The notes below the pieces were generated by a model, which worked only from the letters and a program-made list of their open reading frames with translations, made no database searches and was not told the origin of the DNA. A DNA stretch of 64,000 bases from Lelliottia nimipressuralis (GTDB taxonomy: Bacteria; Pseudomonadota; Gammaproteobacteria; Enterobacterales; Enterobacteriaceae). The DNA lies in NCBI RefSeq assembly GCF_004402045.1, contig NZ_SOMG01000030.1, forward strand, positions 930,001-994,000, written 5' to 3'. A program made the translations under genes and the position numbers. The stretch's first letter is position 1, and every line of letters begins with the position of its first letter. This document shows, one piece after another, positions 62,185 through 64,000 of the stretch.

Positions 62185-62283
62185 CCAAAATTTATCGCAA
62201 ACATCCCCTTACACTCTGTCATAAAACGTTATTCGGCTATTTCAGGGCGCTTACTTTCAGTGGGCTTCGGAGTGTTACGGGCA

Positions 62284-62316
62284 TAAAAAAACCGGTGGGC
62301 AGCGCCTCACCGGTTT
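62284..62316 (-). terminator. galU terminator
   Basis: On the minus strand AAACCGGTG / CACCGGTTT is followed by TTTT, after galU. Confidence 0.85.
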
Positions 62317-62336
62317 CAGACATTAGCAATGCTGGC

Positions 62337-63245
62337 TTATTTCTTAATACCTACGTTCTCTTTGAGCCAGGCTTTAAATTCTTCACCAAGGGTGTTGTGG
62401 CGAATGCCATATTCAACAAATGCCTGCATATAACCGAGCTTATTACCGCAGTCATGGCTCTTACCCTTCATATGGTAAGCTTCAACGGTCTCTTTCTCGA
62501 TCAGCATATCAATGGCATCAGTCAGCTGGATCTCATCACCTGCTCCTGGAGGCGTTTTCGCCAGCAGAGGCCAGATTTCAGCACTCAGGACATAGCGACC
62601 TACAACGGCCAGGTTCGAAGGCGCTACGTCGGCTTTAGGCTTCTCTACCACGCCAATCATTGGCACACTTTCACCCGGTTCAAGGTTAACACCTTTGCAG
62701 TCAACCACACCGTAAGCCGTTACGTCGTCAACAGGCTCAACCATGATCTGGCTACTACCTGTATCGTCAAAACGTTTGATCATCTCAGCCAGATTATCCT
62801 GAGAAAGATCGGATTCATATTCGTCCAGAATAACGTCTGGCAGAATTACCGCTACAGGCTCATCACCCACAACAGGATGTGCACATAGCACAGCGTGGCC
62901 CAGACCTTTAGCCAGCCCCTGACGAACCTGCATAATGGTAACGTGCGGAGGGCAAATAGACTGAACTTCTTCTAACAGCTGACGCTTAACACGTTTTTCC
63001 AGCATGGCTTCAAGTTCAAAGCTTGTATCGAAATGGTTTTCGATAGAGTTTTTTGATGAATGTGTAACCAGCACAATTTCCGTGATGCCGGCTGCGATAC
63101 ATTCATTAACGACATACTGGATTAATGGCTTATCAACCAGAGGCAGCATTTCTTTAGGAATCGCCTTAGTTGCTGGTAACATCCTGGTCCCCAATCCCGC
63201 TACCGGGATGACGGCCTTTCTGACTTTCGAATTTAGGGCAGCCAT
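62337..63245 (-). CDS. galU: UTP-glucose-1-phosphate uridylyltransferase
   Basis: 302 aa, the E. coli length. The nucleotide-binding [20 protein letters not shown] and the sugar-site VEKP and VGRYVLS are intact. It makes UDP-glucose for LPS core, trehalose and galactose use. Confidence 0.98.
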   Translation of the reverse strand: MAALNSKVRKAVIPVAGLGTRMLPATKAIPKEMLPLVDKPLIQYVVNECIAAGITEIVLVTHSSKNSIENHFDTSFELEAMLEKRVKRQLLEEVQSICPPHVTIMQVRQGLAKGLGHAVLCAHPVVGDEPVAVILPDVILDEYESDLSQDNLAEMIKRFDDTGSSQIMVEPVDDVTAYGVVDCKGVNLEPGESVPMIGVVEKPKADVAPSNLAVVGRYVLSAEIWPLLAKTPPGAGDEIQLTDAIDMLIEKETVEAYHMKGKSHDCGNKLGYMQAFVEYGIRHNTLGEEFKAWLKENVGIKK

Positions 63246-63445
63246 TCAAATTCTCCTGAGCTGTTCAAGTTTTGAACTTTTATGCAATAAATAACGCGTT
63301 AAGTATATCAGCCTCGCCCCACAGTCCGGGTCTGAAAAGAACGCGTTGCCGATCAATTAGGATAAATACGCATGAATCTGGGCAGCGATAGTAGCACTCC
63401 CCGTAAAACACAGGTAAAGCAATCTTAAAATTACGATCCATTTGC

Positions 63446-64000
63446 TTATTCCGTGGACAACATTAAGCGTAGTCGTCCCCCGGCACCCCAAATTTGGCAC
63501 TGCCAGGAAGAACAGCGATGGCTAATTTGATTAAGATAAGCCGTTCCCAATGTCCCAAGCGGCACACCGTTACTCACCTCAATATGATGTTCACCGGTAT
63601 TCAGTGAAGCGTTGAGGCCGGCAGAAACGAGGATAAGATTCTTTAAACCGCTGTGGTAATAACCGACCAGCAGCGGAAACTGTCCCGGTAAATTTGCCTG
63701 ACGAAAAAGCTGGTTTACCTGTTTGAGCAAACTGCCTAACTCCGGCAACCGTTGCCCCTGATGTGATAACTGTTCCTGCAGTAAACCATTAAATAGCGCA
63801 CGAAGGAGTAACGCCGCTAAGACACCATTATCCCCCGCGCGGGTGACATCAAGAGAATAAAACGCAAGATCGGAATCAGACAGCGGTGCAATATCCAGCA
63901 CCAGTCCAGGTTGGTCTGCGGACACCAGCTGACGATAATTTATTCTGCAATGTGAAATGGTTTGCTGAACGGGCGGCTGGAGCTCTTGCAAAAGTTTCGC
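63446..64000 (-). CDS. rssB: RssB, sigmaS-adaptor response regulator (5' part outside window)
   Basis: Only the C-terminal 184 codons are visible; the frame runs off the right edge. This is the PP2C-like domain, ending in WQCQIWGAGGRLRLMLS as in E. coli. RssB delivers RpoS to ClpXP. The receiver domain would lie beyond position 64000. Confidence 0.93.
   Translation of the reverse strand, partial: AKLLQELQPPVQQTISHCRINYRQLVSADQPGLVLDIAPLSDSDLAFYSLDVTRAGDNGVLAALLLRALFNGLLQEQLSHQGQRLPELGSLLKQVNQLFRQANLPGQFPLLVGYYHSGLKNLILVSAGLNASLNTGEHHIEVSNGVPLGTLGTAYLNQISHRCSSWQCQIWGAGGRLRLMLSTE

Overview
The window is chromosomal DNA from a member of the Enterobacteriaceae. Gene content, protein lengths and order follow the E. 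coli K-12 fabI-to-rssB segment very closely: fabI, yciW, rnb, pdeR, yciZ, yciT, osmB, yciH, pyrF, lapB, lapA, pgpB, ribA, acnA, cysB, topA, yciN, sohB, yciK, btuR, rluB, yciO, rnm, trpLEDCBA, ompW, yciCBA, tonB, yciI, clsA, yciU, oppABCDF, ychE, adhE, tdk, hns, galU, rssB. A DSF-synthase gene beside pdeR, and several non-E. coli insertions, point to an Enterobacter, Lelliottia or Cronobacter-like genus rather than Escherichia; the species cannot be fixed from sequence reading alone.

Layout. 1-3.4 kb: the end of a small membrane protein and a complete RND efflux permease. 3.6-7.7 kb: fabI, yciW and rnb. 7.7-10.9 kb: an RpfR/PdeR-type PAS-GGDEF-EAL protein tail to tail with an RpfF-type DSF synthase, an apparently intact diffusible-fatty-acid signalling pair. 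11-30.4 kb: housekeeping genes for envelope balance (lapAB, pgpB), nucleotides and cofactors (pyrF, ribA, btuR), sulfur control (cysB), topology (topA), translation and RNA modification (yciH, rluB, yciO) and RNA turnover (rnm), plus three tiny genes (ymiC, yciX, ymiA) between acnA and cysB. 30.4-37.3 kb: the trp operon with operator, leader peptide, attenuator and five structural genes. 37.3-41 kb: a replaced segment where E. coli carries yciEFG. It holds an AT-rich Mig-14-like gene with a candidate PhoP box, a truncated tyrosine-recombinase-like gene, a yedEF pair and an unknown exported protein. 41-49.4 kb: ompW, ykgJ, yciCBA, tonB and yciI; then a MarR-GNAT fusion with a clear operator palindrome, leuE, yciY, clsA and yciU. 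49.4-56 kb: a voltage-sensor potassium-channel-like gene with a C-terminal zinc ribbon, where E. coli has no gene, and oppABCDF. 56.6-64 kb: ychE, adhE with a long structured leader, tdk, hns, galU and the end of rssB, cut by the window edge.

No rRNA, tRNA, CRISPR array, insertion sequence or complete prophage was seen. The backbone is ordinary and conserved. The parts worth a second look are the rpfR-rpfF pair, the trpA-ompW replaced segment, the zinc-ribbon channel, the MarR-GNAT operator, and a few regulatory structures: the adhE leader, poly-C tracts next to fabI and hns, and a Fur-like box upstream of oppA.
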